Of a DNA stretch of 64,000 bases, positions 57,175-64,000 are shown one piece after another; the first letter of the stretch is position 1; each line of letters opens with the position of its first letter. Under the pieces are notes generated by a model. It had not been told where the DNA came from and ran no database searches. It worked only from the letters and a program-made list of their open reading frames with translations. The DNA is taken from positions 21,607,186 through 21,671,185 of the forward strand of contig OZ034968.1 in assembly GCA_964030785.1 (NCBI GenBank). The letters are read 5' to 3'. A program made the translations under genes and the position numbers. This stretch comes from Siderastrea siderea. Taxonomy: Eukaryota; Cnidaria; Anthozoa; Scleractinia; Rhizangiidae.

Positions 57175-57628
57175 TTCCATTAGATGGAAATAATTTTTTT
57201 GTTAACTATATATTTTTTTTATTCACATGGCTCCATCACGGCAATAGACATTCCGGCATGCTAAGTATTCGTATGGCTTGCGAAGCAAGACTTTCGAAGA
57301 CGACGCACGGGGATGGGAATGTCGTAATTGCTAAATCGCCATAGGTGGGAAGAGCTCTGAAAGAGCGATGGGCGATTTATTATGTGATTTCATTATGTGA
57401 TGGCAATCATTTTATGGGGAACTATATGTATTTTATTACATGGTTTGAATTGATAGTATTTGGATACTATATGTTGTATCTCATGATGCATCCAACGCAT
57501 TATTCAATCACGTGATTCCACACCACAGGAAGTCTTTCTCGGAAAAGCAGGAAGTTTTTCTCAGAAACAAGTCTGGACATGTCTGATGAAAACAGGAAAT
57601 GACTCAGCCATTTTCCAAGGTCATGATA
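57175..57628. other. Non-coding end region of the Maverick
   Basis: Two diverged direct repeats (near 57180 and 57400) share a GATGG-AA-AT(A/C)AT-TTT-AACTATAT pattern. Nothing coding. Confidence 0.4.
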
Positions 57629-57820
57629 TCATATGATCTCTATTGACCAATTAAAAACGTACCCATAAATTACTTTTTCGTGTAAAAATATCAGAAATTG
57701 TTCCAGTTTGATAAAAAGAGCAGAAGTTGTTTCCGGTTGATTAAAGATACCAAGACCTACACCTAATGCTGTACAAATGCCTGCGCCCAATGATGAACTG
57801 ATGTTGGATGAATTAGTAAT
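57629..57820 (-). CDS. Possible small hydrophobic protein, no ATG
   Basis: A 63-codon open frame downstream of the polymerase gene contains SSLGAGICTALGVGLGIF, a Gly-rich hydrophobic segment that could cross or bind a membrane. It has no ATG, so it is either the end of a broken gene or chance. Small hydrophobic proteins are common in Polinton-type elements, which is the only reason to list it. Confidence 0.25.
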   Translation of the reverse strand: MTNSSNISSSLGAGICTALGVGLGIFNQPETTSALFIKLEQFLIFLHEKVIYGYVFNWSIEII

Positions 57821-57831
57821 TTAGGTTGAAC

Positions 57832-60800
57832 TTATTTAATACAATGATGTCCGTAAGCGAAACTTTTGATTCCATTGTTGGCTATATATCTTTTGTCATC
57901 GAAACAGCTGAGTGACACTTTATTGAGCTCATAGCTTCCGAGTTGATGGTTGCTACTTCTGATCGTCTTCATGGTATGATGTATTTGTTTGTTATTAAAT
58001 AGTACTTCTTTATAATCTGCATGTTTGATATTGTTCTTTATAATGTTCTTTTTGATTCCTTTGGCTGTTTTTCCACCTTTCTGGTTGTCTTTTATGTAAC
58101 TGTACATTTTTGATCGCAAACCGACGAATTCTGTTATTGGAATACCGCAAGCTTCATCTTTGAATTTACCGATTACCTTCTTGTTTGTCTTATCGAAATA
58201 CGGCGAGCTTTCTGGATAGTCGCTGTTGTCAAATCGATCTTTGTCATTCCAAAAGTCTCTGTAAACATCTTCAGCTTCGATTTCATATGTTAATGAGTCT
58301 GTGTCTGTGAATAATAATTTGGCTTTGTCTCCATACTTTTTTTTGATGTAATTATAATGGAAATTATACATCAATGTTTTGCTCAGATCAAGGATACACA
58401 TTCCAACATATGCCGGCCTGTTTAAAGTGAGCGTTTCCTTTATTTTATGCACTGCTACCAAATTTTCGTTGAAGATCTTACTGTTTACATAAGTTGGTTT
58501 ACTTACCATTTTCAATAGTTTCTTCTCATCTGTGATAAGTCGGACATCAACACGCTTTCTTATGTTTTCCATTGTTTTACCAAATACTGAGTTATTCATA
58601 AGTTTGAAGAAATCTTTTTCGAATGAATTTTTTGCTTGAGTACGTTTTTTAGTATTGAAGTTTATGTATTGTTTGAGCCAAGGTGACTGATTGAATTCTA
58701 ACACTCGATGGACTTTGTTTATTTTCAATCCAAGATCAAGATATAGTTGCAGGTTTCTGTAATGCAGAACATATTTTTCTTTATTGCTTAATGTAGGAAT
58801 TAATTTATGTACTAGTCCTGTCGATATATTATATTTTGCAGCTATTCTTTTACAATACTTAGACAGCATGTTATTGTTTACACAAACTCTCTCAGCAGCT
58901 AATGGGTAGTCATTATGAAGATCGTGCAACTCTTTCGGGTATTCTAAATCGACTTCTATTAACAATCCTTTATTACTGTCTTCATTATACTGAGCTAAAT
59001 TGATTTTATTAATCTGCTTTTCCGTCAACCATTTGAAACCGCCAGTAGGGAGATATTGGCTCATTGCCCAACGGTATAAATTATTAGCATCAAGATACAT
59101 AATGTATTTTGACGGCATATTCTCATCATATTTACTCATGTACTTATTATTCGCTTTTCCATATCGATTGGCAATATAACTGATCCCGCCACGCATACCT
59201 TTTTCAATAAATTGAAACATATCTATGTCTGTCATTAGTTCCAATTTGATATTGGTCATCTTCAACATGGCGTCCCATGACAAACCAGGTGATGTGAAAT
59301 AGTGGCATGGGTCTAATTTGTAATACTGAAGACATGTTTTGCGAAAGTTTTCAAACACGTCGGCTAATAAAAGGATATCAGACTTAAGATATAAATTATG
59401 GTATTCACCCATTGTTTGTAATTGAAATGTATTCCACACTTTCTTAGCATGACAATAATCTTCATCTGAAATATGCTCATTATTTAATATGCTGTAAAAT
59501 TCTTCTTTAGTCGGTAATTCTGTTTTATTGAATTTCTCAAAACTGTCCATGTAATCATACGGATAAATACCTTTTCGTGTCATGAGATTTAATTTTTCTT
59601 TTTGGAATCTTTTGCTTGTATACTTTAAAGCTTCTGCTGGTAAGTTGCTAACTAATTTATCCAAACTTGAACTCATAAACTGGAAACTGTCGATAAATGT
59701 TAGATGATTGCCAAGCATAAAAGCCATATACTTCTCCATGTTATTTGGAATAGCATTGATATTCATTTGTTTCTCCTCTCCTTTATTATTTTTGTATGCA
59801 TGTTTCTTAACAATAGCTCCAATCTCTTGCATAATGAAATGACTGTCGTAACCTCTCAAATTATGGAATATGACTGGAATTTTTATTTCTTTTGGGTTTA
59901 TTCTAAGTTTCAGATTGCATTCTTGGTGCGCAGAGCCCCTGTATTTACCTGTAATATGGCAATGATCTCTCACTCGAATGTCTTTTTCAGTATATTTTTT
60001 ATCACAGATGTGGCATGTTGTTGCTTTTTTGAATTCCTGTTCATTCTCTTCAGTCATTCTCAATGGTTTATTGAAATATTTTTTCATTACTCTTTTGCAG
60101 TATTTCACTTCTTCTAAAATATTTTCCATGAATTTGTATACAGCCTTTTCACCTCTATATAGTTGTATTGGTTTGGTATATTTGTCATCATAACAGCAGA
60201 CAACCTTGTATCCATATCCACAGTCGGTATGTGTTTGGTAGGCTTCTGTGTATGATTTATTACCGTCTTGTTGACATCCATGAATCTTCTCTGTTATAGC
60301 CTCGAAATCGGCATAAATAACAAATGGTACAGGTTGCTGTTTATGAAAGTTGTTGAATTTCAGTATGTTATTGTCTTTGTTGGGCATTTTAATTGCTTGA
60401 GTGCCGTTCACTTGTATGCAAATATCTTTGTGGTTGCTTAATACCCTGTCGGAACTGAAACATTGCAGACAGTGCATACAAAAGTGTTTTCTGTGTTCAT
60501 GTTTTGTTTGGTTATACATGAATCTGTTAAAATCCTTTATAAGAACATAATGCTTGTTTTCTTTTTCAGTTACCAGAAGTAGTTCCATATGATCTTCATA
60601 CTTTTCTTTGGAAACATAGATGGGGTACGGTTGTTTGTTTTCATATCCGAATACATTTATATTGATGCTGTTATGCTTTTCAATTTTGTTATAATGTTTA
60701 ACACCGACTGGAAATTCAACACCTGAGTAATCTAACTTTTCAACGTATTGTCTATCGGCTTTTTTAATCCTCTGGGGATATTTCTCTTGTGGATTTATAT

Positions 60801-61590
60801 GTCTGATGTGGCACCATCTGAAGCATTCATTATCCTCATTTTTCATGTTTATTAATCCCTTCTTTGAATTTCTCAGTTCAGAAGGAAGTTTGATATAAGA
60901 GGATCCTTTCATGGGTTCGTATTTGGCAATGTTTAGGTAATGACTATCAACAGATTTAATTGTCCATCCTGAACCTTCTGATATCCATCGAGAGATCTGG
61001 TTTAAGAGATTTTGTTTAGACATTTGTAATGCTTCATTGATTTCTGTATTGTTAATAATTGTTTGACTTGTACTATTGAAATATGCTGACTTTTCGACTA
61101 TTACATCAGCTGATATTTTTTCGAAAGTGACTTTCAATGTTTCAACGTATTTCAAGCCTTTCATTTCATTTAACAAAGTTATTACACGATGTTCTGCACC
61201 TTTTCGTGTATTTTGCATTTGAACAAGCAGATCTCTGTTGTTTCTTATGTTAATTTCATAAGATTTGGCAAAACCTTTTAAAGCTTTGTCTGTTTGCTTT
61301 ATTATGGTTCTTGGTGTCGGAACCGGTTTTTTTACAGCATTTTTCTTGGTTCTTGGTGCAGGAATTGGTTTGTAATTATCCCGGAACTCTGCTGGTGGTT
61401 GAATAATATTATCTTCATACTGCTTGACCATTTCTTTGACACTCTTACGAGGTGTTGGTATTGGTCTTCTTTTTTGTTGAACTGGCTTCTTATTCTCCTG
61501 CTTCAGAAGCAATTTAATAAGTTGTGATTTGCTGAGTTTCTTCAAACTAGCTTTGTCCATATTAATATGATTAGATTCTTTAATTTGCAT
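57832..61590 (-). CDS. polB: Protein-primed family-B DNA polymerase of Maverick
   Basis: The 1252-codon frame is intact. The N-terminus has three PxPxPR repeats (PIPTPR, PIPAPR, PVPTPR at about 43-95). A C2H2-like finger (CMHCLQCFSSDRVLSNH) is near 370. Exonuclease motif I is YADFEAITE (about 424). A Cys/His block CHICDKKY...RDHCHITGKYRG...AHQECN (about 525-560) resembles endonuclease VII. Exo II is NLRGYDSHF (about 577) and Exo III LKSDILLLADVF. The polymerase motifs are A, YLDANNLYRWAMSQY (about 828); B, KLMNNSVFGK; and C, TDTDS (about 1093), then LRSKMYSY. It should copy the element using a protein primer. A second ATG at codon 11 (MDKASLKKLSK) may be the true start. Confidence 0.93.
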   Translation of the reverse strand: MQIKESNHINMDKASLKKLSKSQLIKLLLKQENKKPVQQKRRPIPTPRKSVKEMVKQYEDNIIQPPAEFRDNYKPIPAPRTKKNAVKKPVPTPRTIIKQTDKALKGFAKSYEINIRNNRDLLVQMQNTRKGAEHRVITLLNEMKGLKYVETLKVTFEKISADVIVEKSAYFNSTSQTIINNTEINEALQMSKQNLLNQISRWISEGSGWTIKSVDSHYLNIAKYEPMKGSSYIKLPSELRNSKKGLINMKNEDNECFRWCHIRHINPQEKYPQRIKKADRQYVEKLDYSGVEFPVGVKHYNKIEKHNSININVFGYENKQPYPIYVSKEKYEDHMELLLVTEKENKHYVLIKDFNRFMYNQTKHEHRKHFCMHCLQCFSSDRVLSNHKDICIQVNGTQAIKMPNKDNNILKFNNFHKQQPVPFVIYADFEAITEKIHGCQQDGNKSYTEAYQTHTDCGYGYKVVCCYDDKYTKPIQLYRGEKAVYKFMENILEEVKYCKRVMKKYFNKPLRMTEENEQEFKKATTCHICDKKYTEKDIRVRDHCHITGKYRGSAHQECNLKLRINPKEIKIPVIFHNLRGYDSHFIMQEIGAIVKKHAYKNNKGEEKQMNINAIPNNMEKYMAFMLGNHLTFIDSFQFMSSSLDKLVSNLPAEALKYTSKRFQKEKLNLMTRKGIYPYDYMDSFEKFNKTELPTKEEFYSILNNEHISDEDYCHAKKVWNTFQLQTMGEYHNLYLKSDILLLADVFENFRKTCLQYYKLDPCHYFTSPGLSWDAMLKMTNIKLELMTDIDMFQFIEKGMRGGISYIANRYGKANNKYMSKYDENMPSKYIMYLDANNLYRWAMSQYLPTGGFKWLTEKQINKINLAQYNEDSNKGLLIEVDLEYPKELHDLHNDYPLAAERVCVNNNMLSKYCKRIAAKYNISTGLVHKLIPTLSNKEKYVLHYRNLQLYLDLGLKINKVHRVLEFNQSPWLKQYINFNTKKRTQAKNSFEKDFFKLMNNSVFGKTMENIRKRVDVRLITDEKKLLKMVSKPTYVNSKIFNENLVAVHKIKETLTLNRPAYVGMCILDLSKTLMYNFHYNYIKKKYGDKAKLLFTDTDSLTYEIEAEDVYRDFWNDKDRFDNSDYPESSPYFDKTNKKVIGKFKDEACGIPITEFVGLRSKMYSYIKDNQKGGKTAKGIKKNIIKNNIKHADYKEVLFNNKQIHHTMKTIRSSNHQLGSYELNKVSLSCFDDKRYIANNGIKSFAYGHHCIK

Positions 61591-61691
61591 TCTATATATT
61601 ACTATAAGTTTTTTATTTTAAATGACTTTCATTCCGCGTTTAAGTATGGTTAAGAATTCAAATGATCCAAGAATGAATCCTTTGAACTGTA

Positions 61692-61892
61692 TTATTTCTC
61701 AGCGTTTTTGATGTGTTTTTTTGATTTGAAATGAATCCATTTGCCAGCAAGAGTATAATTTCGTCCATTTTTGCAGACATTGCAATACCATTCTTTATTC
61801 AGCATGTACTTTGTTTTGCTTTTTTTTAAAGCCTCCTTTCTGTCTTCTTCAGTGAAATATATTTTTGGTCTTCCTCTCTTGATTTGTTCCAT
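61692..61892 (-). CDS. Small basic zinc-binding protein
   Basis: The 66-codon frame reads KRGRPKIYF (AT-hook-like) then a C2H2-type unit: CNVCKNGRNYTLAGKWIHF and KKHIK, with Cys pair and His spaced as in U1-type fingers. It lies between the polymerase and the Bro gene, 27 bases after the Bro stop, so co-transcription is plausible. Such small finger proteins occur in Polintons and large DNA viruses; DNA binding is inferred. Confidence 0.65.
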   Translation of the reverse strand: MEQIKRGRPKIYFTEEDRKEALKKSKTKYMLNKEWYCNVCKNGRNYTLAGKWIHFKSKKHIKNAEK

Positions 61893-61919
61893 ATATTAAT
61901 ACTATATATTTTTTTCTCT

Positions 61920-62930
61920 TTATAAGTGTTTGTGTATGTAATTCGAATGATTCTTTAATGTTTCTGTTGACTTGAATTTTCTGGAACAATGTTTGCATTT
62001 GATTCTTACACCCTGGAAATAAAGTATGATTTCTTTAATGATTTCATCATAATCGTTGCTGACTAATATTTTGTAATTGTTGTTTTCGTACTCTTGTAGC
62101 ATCATCTCCTGTTCTTTTGAAAGCTTTCCATAACCAGTTGGTGTTTTAAATTCGATTGCAAAACCTGTGTACTTCAAATGCATATTTCCAATGAATAGAT
62201 CACAAGCTCCCTTCTGATAACCCATGTTGTATGATTTTATTCTCATGTTACCATTAATTTGGTTTTCACCTAATGTTGGGATTAGGATTGCTTTAGGATA
62301 ATTGTTTCTAATAAAGTTGACTGCCTTTTTATGTAAATCATATTCTGTGTTAATATTGAATGTCAGCATTTTGTATGGCCTGTTGTTGAATTCATACTTA
62401 CCGGTTTTTCTGATTGATGGTAAAACTTCCTTAGTAACCCATCGTTGGAAATCTTTAGCTTTATCCATTTTTGATCTCAATATTAGGCTGTACAATCCAG
62501 ATTCATTTATATAAATCGTGTTTCCGGTGTTCCGTGTCAAAGGTAACGAATCGTTACTCTTGGATTTTTGCTCATTTTCACCAACCTCAGTCAAAGGTGA
62601 CGAATCGCCCCCCTTGGATTTGAGCCTCTTAAGTGAACATTTATCTTCTTCATCAACATGTTTGAAAATCGTGTTTCTGGTGTTCCGTGTTAAAGGGGAC
62701 GAATCGCCCCCCTTGGATTTGAGCCCCCCATTTTTTAGGGGGAACGAATCGTTCCCCCAAGATTTGAGGTCGTTTAATGTAATTTTATCTTCAGAATCAA
62801 CATGTTTGAAAATCGCTTTCTTGGTATCTTCATATCCCAAAATGCTTGCAACAGTTTTAGCACGGAACCATATGTCATCATCCTTTTTGATAATATTCAG
62901 TTTTTTTCCTTCATAAGTGAACATATCCAT
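61920..62930 (-). CDS. Bro-N / VRR-NUC-like nuclease / C2H2 fusion protein
   Basis: I start at ATG 62930 (MDMFTYEGKK) because the 16 codons before it look like AT-rich leader. Residues 1-60 are a Bro-N start (DDIWFRAKTVASILGYEDTK), and the domain resumes near 150 (YINESGLYSLILRS, FQRWVTKEVLPSIRKTG). Between them a segment is repeated (FKHVDxEDK; KSKGGDSSPLT three times, last copy diverged). Residues about 225-310 resemble a VRR-NUC/PD-(D/E)XK fold (KGACDLFIG, then FAIEFKTPTGYGKLS, Q, YKILVSNDYDE), with D and E-x-K as candidate catalytic residues. The C-terminus is a C2H2 finger (CKHCSRKFKSTETLKNH). Bro proteins are DNA-binding accessory proteins of DNA viruses; a nuclease attached to one suggests DNA repair, resolution or defence. 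Function unproven. Confidence 0.8.
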   Translation of the reverse strand: MDMFTYEGKKLNIIKKDDDIWFRAKTVASILGYEDTKKAIFKHVDSEDKITLNDLKSWGNDSFPLKNGGLKSKGGDSSPLTRNTRNTIFKHVDEEDKCSLKRLKSKGGDSSPLTEVGENEQKSKSNDSLPLTRNTGNTIYINESGLYSLILRSKMDKAKDFQRWVTKEVLPSIRKTGKYEFNNRPYKMLTFNINTEYDLHKKAVNFIRNNYPKAILIPTLGENQINGNMRIKSYNMGYQKGACDLFIGNMHLKYTGFAIEFKTPTGYGKLSKEQEMMLQEYENNNYKILVSNDYDEIIKEIILYFQGVRIKCKHCSRKFKSTETLKNHSNYIHKHL

Positions 62931-63051
62931 ATTATATATATATATTATTGTCTGTTTATATAAGATAGCCAGAAACAATTATATTTTTGGCTACCAAAAG
63001 CAAAAGACAGCATATACTGTATCAATCGATATAATATATGTTAGATAATTT

Positions 63052-64000
63052 TCATACATCCCTTAAATCCTTGAATGATATCCAACTGTTGAAGTCATCA
63101 CTATATCCCTTCCACTTCACCAAAGCTTGTTTCTTCTTGTAATCTCTCCTGATGACCTTATCAATTCTGAATACCTCTTGTTTTGCTTTTAATAATTCGG
63201 GTTCATAAAAACTACCTTGAATGTCTTCACCTCTGAGATCCTTTAGTTTGTAAGTTATTGGATTGGTGTGTTGTATTTCATCAACTTTAAAAACTTCCTC
63301 AGACCAATTTGGTGTATAGCCCTTATCAAACACTTTTCTTTTATACTTACTTATCCTAACCTTATCACCAACCTTGAATTTGGGCTTAGATGACAATTGC
63401 TCCATATCACCATACAGATTGAAATAAACAGTTCCTTCATTCTTTTTCTTTGAAGCCTCTACGGGTGTCATTTTTATTGAACTGTGTTTAGTGTTATTAT
63501 ACTGTTTCACTAATTTAGGTAGCATGTCTAAATACTGTGTATTACCTTGAACAGTAAACTGTTTCCACATTTTGGTTTTAATTGTTCTGTTCCATCGTTC
63601 GCATACGCTACTTTTCTCTTCATTCTCAGTTGAGTACAAGGTTATTTTATTCTTATCAAGTAGTTCCTTAACATGTTTGTTGTAATACTCCTTGCCTTTG
63701 TCTGTCCAAAGATATTGTGGTTTACGCCCCTCTTTGAATATTGTTTTTAATGCCTTAGCAACTGTTTCACCCTTTTTATCTTTTAAAGGGACTATCCAAC
63801 CGTATTTAGAGAATACATCTAAAACCATTAGAAGATATCTGTAGCCAGAGTTCCATCGACTGAATTTTTGCATCTCAACGACATCTGAACACCATGTCTC
63901 GTCAATATGGTTTATAATTACCCGCCGCCGGGTGAAGTTACGCTTTATCGGTTTATGAAGCTCATCAGCTAATTTTTCTTGCCAGTTTTCTTCACTCGAC
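63052..64000 (-). CDS. Maverick integrase with chromodomain, partial at window edge
   Basis: The frame is open to the edge, 42 codons beyond the first internal ATG at 63873 (HKPIKRNFTRRRVI precedes it). A retroviral-type rve core has three catalytic acidic residues: D in DVVEMQKF, D in WTDKGKEYYN, and E in SSVCERWNRTIK. After the core, KFKVGDKVRISKYK resembles the SH3-like fold. The C-terminus is a chromodomain (VFRIDKVIRRDYKKKQALVK, WKGYSDDFNSW), which may steer insertion to methylated histones. It inserts element ends into the host, usually with a short target duplication. The N-terminal zinc-binding part lies outside the window. Confidence 0.9.
   Translation of the reverse strand, partial: SSEENWQEKLADELHKPIKRNFTRRRVIINHIDETWCSDVVEMQKFSRWNSGYRYLLMVLDVFSKYGWIVPLKDKKGETVAKALKTIFKEGRKPQYLWTDKGKEYYNKHVKELLDKNKITLYSTENEEKSSVCERWNRTIKTKMWKQFTVQGNTQYLDMLPKLVKQYNNTKHSSIKMTPVEASKKKNEGTVYFNLYGDMEQLSSKPKFKVGDKVRISKYKRKVFDKGYTPNWSEEVFKVDEIQHTNPITYKLKDLRGEDIQGSFYEPELLKAKQEVFRIDKVIRRDYKKKQALVKWKGYSDDFNSWISFKDLRDV

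Larger units (their letters stand above)
57098..64000 (-). mobile_element. Maverick/Polinton (adintovirus-like) element, partial
   Basis: Four minus-strand genes in a row: integrase (edge), Bro-N/VRR-NUC protein, small zinc-binding protein, protein-primed polymerase B. This combination defines the Maverick/Polinton class of self-synthesising DNA elements, which are related to adintoviruses. Complete elements are 15-20 kb or more with capsid, ATPase and protease genes; those would lie beyond 64 kb. All visible frames are uninterrupted. The left boundary is inferred. Confidence 0.85.

Noticed and set aside
59704..60117. 137-codon plus frame
   Set aside because: Antisense shadow of the polymerase gene.
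62518..62916. 132-codon plus frame
   Set aside because: Antisense of the repeated Bro-N segment.

Overview
The window looks like a cnidarian nuclear genome, most likely a stony coral. It is AT-rich, has intron-containing genes with consensus GT/AG splice sites, and is saturated with short non-autonomous transposons and tRNA-derived repeats whose termini I recognise as common in corals. No feature is bacterial. All homology calls come from reading motifs by eye; no search was run.

Layout. 0-3.6 kb: a decayed DIRS-like tyrosine-recombinase retrotransposon, split by a 231-bp MITE with an 8-bp target duplication, then a tRNA-headed repeat and a CRE/CCAAT palindrome. 3.6-23 kb: gene-poor, with a possible secreted-peptide gene (8.8-9.0 kb, minus), a LINE 3' end, TTAA-flanked MITEs, an Arg-rich STPR-like fragment (20.6-21.0 kb) and a 1.9-kb fold-back element. 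23.98-26.01 kb: a complete three-exon secreted gene (PAN/apple, EGF and fibrinogen-like domains). 27.6-35.3 kb: an astacin metalloprotease with a C-terminal SUEL (galactose-binding lectin) domain; all splice phases join, but the catalytic region carries a one-base frameshift and a decayed exon, so it is probably a pseudogene. 38.5-49.3 kb, minus: a ten-exon TBC-domain Rab-GAP gene whose ten exons join in frame to 454 codons; its introns hold an 18-bp near-palindromic minisatellite, an interstitial telomeric tract, SINEs and a 9-bp-TSD MITE. 51.1 kb: an uninterrupted complexin gene ending in a CAAX box. 51.8-56.5 kb: a MULE-like element, a fibrinogen-domain exon with a compensated frameshift, and four transposon levels nested in one another, one carrying a PB1-domain remnant. 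57.1-64 kb: one side of a Maverick/Polinton (adintovirus-like) element with uninterrupted protein-primed DNA polymerase B, a small zinc-binding protein, a Bro-N/VRR-NUC/C2H2 fusion protein and a chromodomain integrase running off the window edge.

How the parts relate. The host genes are separate units: two secreted multidomain genes in tandem on the plus strand, then TBC (minus) and complexin (plus) head to head with about 1.8 kb between their known coding parts. The Maverick genes are all on the minus strand and uninterrupted, which suggests a recent insertion. The polymerase and integrase would copy and insert the element, and the Bro/nuclease protein is an accessory factor of unknown role. 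The capsid, ATPase and protease genes expected of a complete element are not in the window and would have to lie beyond 64 kb.
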